NCBI GenBank assembly: GCA_017530465.1
Contig: JAFXMJ010000382.1
Location: forward strand, 1 to 5,024
Length of the DNA stretch: 5,024 bases
Direction of reading: 5' to 3'
Origin: Bacteroidales bacterium
GTDB lineage: Bacteria; Bacteroidota; Bacteroidia; Bacteroidales; UBA3824
Part shown: piece after piece, positions 4,771 to 5,024 of the stretch
Position numbering within the stretch: position 1 is the first letter of the stretch
Layout of the letters: every line of letters begins with the position of its first letter
Translations under genes and position numbers: made by a program
Notes under the pieces: model-generated
Seen by the model: the letters and a program-made list of their open reading frames with translations, nothing else
Database searches by the model: none
What the model was told of the DNA's origin: nothing

Positions 4771-5024
4771 ATGAATTTCGACAAGTTTACAATCAAAAGT
4801 CAGAAGGCTATCAACGAGGCCATCGCACTGAGCCAACGCTCGGGTTGCCAGGCGATAGAGACGGGACACCTCCTGACCGCGATAATGAAGGCGGACGAAA
4901 ACATCACCAACTTCATTTTCAGGAAGTTGAACATCAATGTCGCAACCTTCCAGAAGGCGTTGGAAGCCATCTGCTCGCGTTATACAAAAGTGCAGGGCGG
5001 CGACCCGTTCCTGAGCAGCAACAC
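4771..5024 (+). CDS. clpB: ATP-dependent chaperone ClpB, N-terminal fragment
   Basis: ATG at 4771 opens a frame that runs off the window end after 84 full codons. The visible part, MNFDKFTIKSQKAINEAIALSQ (1-22), SGCQAIETGHLLTAIMKAD (24-42) and then TNFIFRKLNIN (46-56), is the first Clp-N repeat of ClpB, the hexameric AAA+ disaggregase that works with DnaK to rescue aggregated proteins in the cytoplasm. The (I/V)ETGHLLTA block is typical of the ClpA/ClpB N domain, and the MNFDKFTIKSQ opening fits Bacteroidetes ClpB, which favours ClpB over ClpC or ClpA. The start is preceded by an A-rich leader without a Shine-Dalgarno sequence. The AAA+ modules and middle domain lie outside the window. In most bacteria clpB is heat-induced; here only a -7 box and nearby repeats hint at control. 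Confidence 0.9.
   Translation, partial: MNFDKFTIKSQKAINEAIALSQRSGCQAIETGHLLTAIMKADENITNFIFRKLNINVATFQKALEAICSRYTKVQGGDPFLSSN

Noticed and set aside
4580..4774. 64-codon plus-strand frame just before clpB
   Set aside because: It spans the probable clpB promoter and its repeats, reads like translated A/T-rich intergenic DNA, and only incidentally overlaps the clpB ATG.

Overview
The window looks like a stretch of a Bacteroidetes chromosome, probably Bacteroidales. Several intergenic regions carry the phylum's -7 promoter signature TAnnTTTG, one of them with a well-spaced -33 TTG. Start codons are preceded by A/T-rich leaders with almost no Shine-Dalgarno sequence. The protein set also fits: a TIGR02757/DUF2400 protein, a TrmN6 ending in DFYLKF, and a ClpB starting MNFDKFTIKSQ. 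The assignment is by signature only.

Layout. Positions 1-328 hold the 3' part of a plus-strand gene for a DUF2185/Imm33-like protein. It converges on a minus-strand MATE-family efflux transporter (329-1777), with the two stop codons directly abutting. A 97-bp divergent region (1778-1874) carries a -7 box for each direction and a 14-bp perfect palindrome. From it a compact plus-strand cluster runs rightward: a LolD-like ABC ATPase (1875-2528), a TIGR02757/DUF2400 protein (2532-3296) and a TrmN6-type tRNA methyltransferase (3317-4030). The gaps are 3 and 20 nt, so these three are probably one operon.

From 4031 the sequence becomes A/T-rich. The best promoter in the window (-33 TTG, 20-bp spacer, -7 TACATTTG, 4069-4099) drives a short unit that an ordinary gene caller would miss. 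It holds a 44-residue hydrophobic peptide (4146-4280), a possible 29-residue basic peptide (4300-4389) and a strong terminator-like hairpin (4375-4429) that contains the second stop codon. This is the least explained part of the window and the best candidate for something undescribed.

The 330 bp after it hold no convincing gene. They carry a 17-bp near-perfect direct repeat, a putative clpB -7 box overlapped by a repeated TTGTCAG, and an inverted repeat in the likely clpB leader. The window ends inside clpB (from 4771), with only part of its N-terminal domain present.

Functionally the genes are mostly housekeeping: envelope lipoprotein trafficking, tRNA modification, disaggregase and efflux. 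No mobile element, CRISPR array, tRNA or rRNA was seen.
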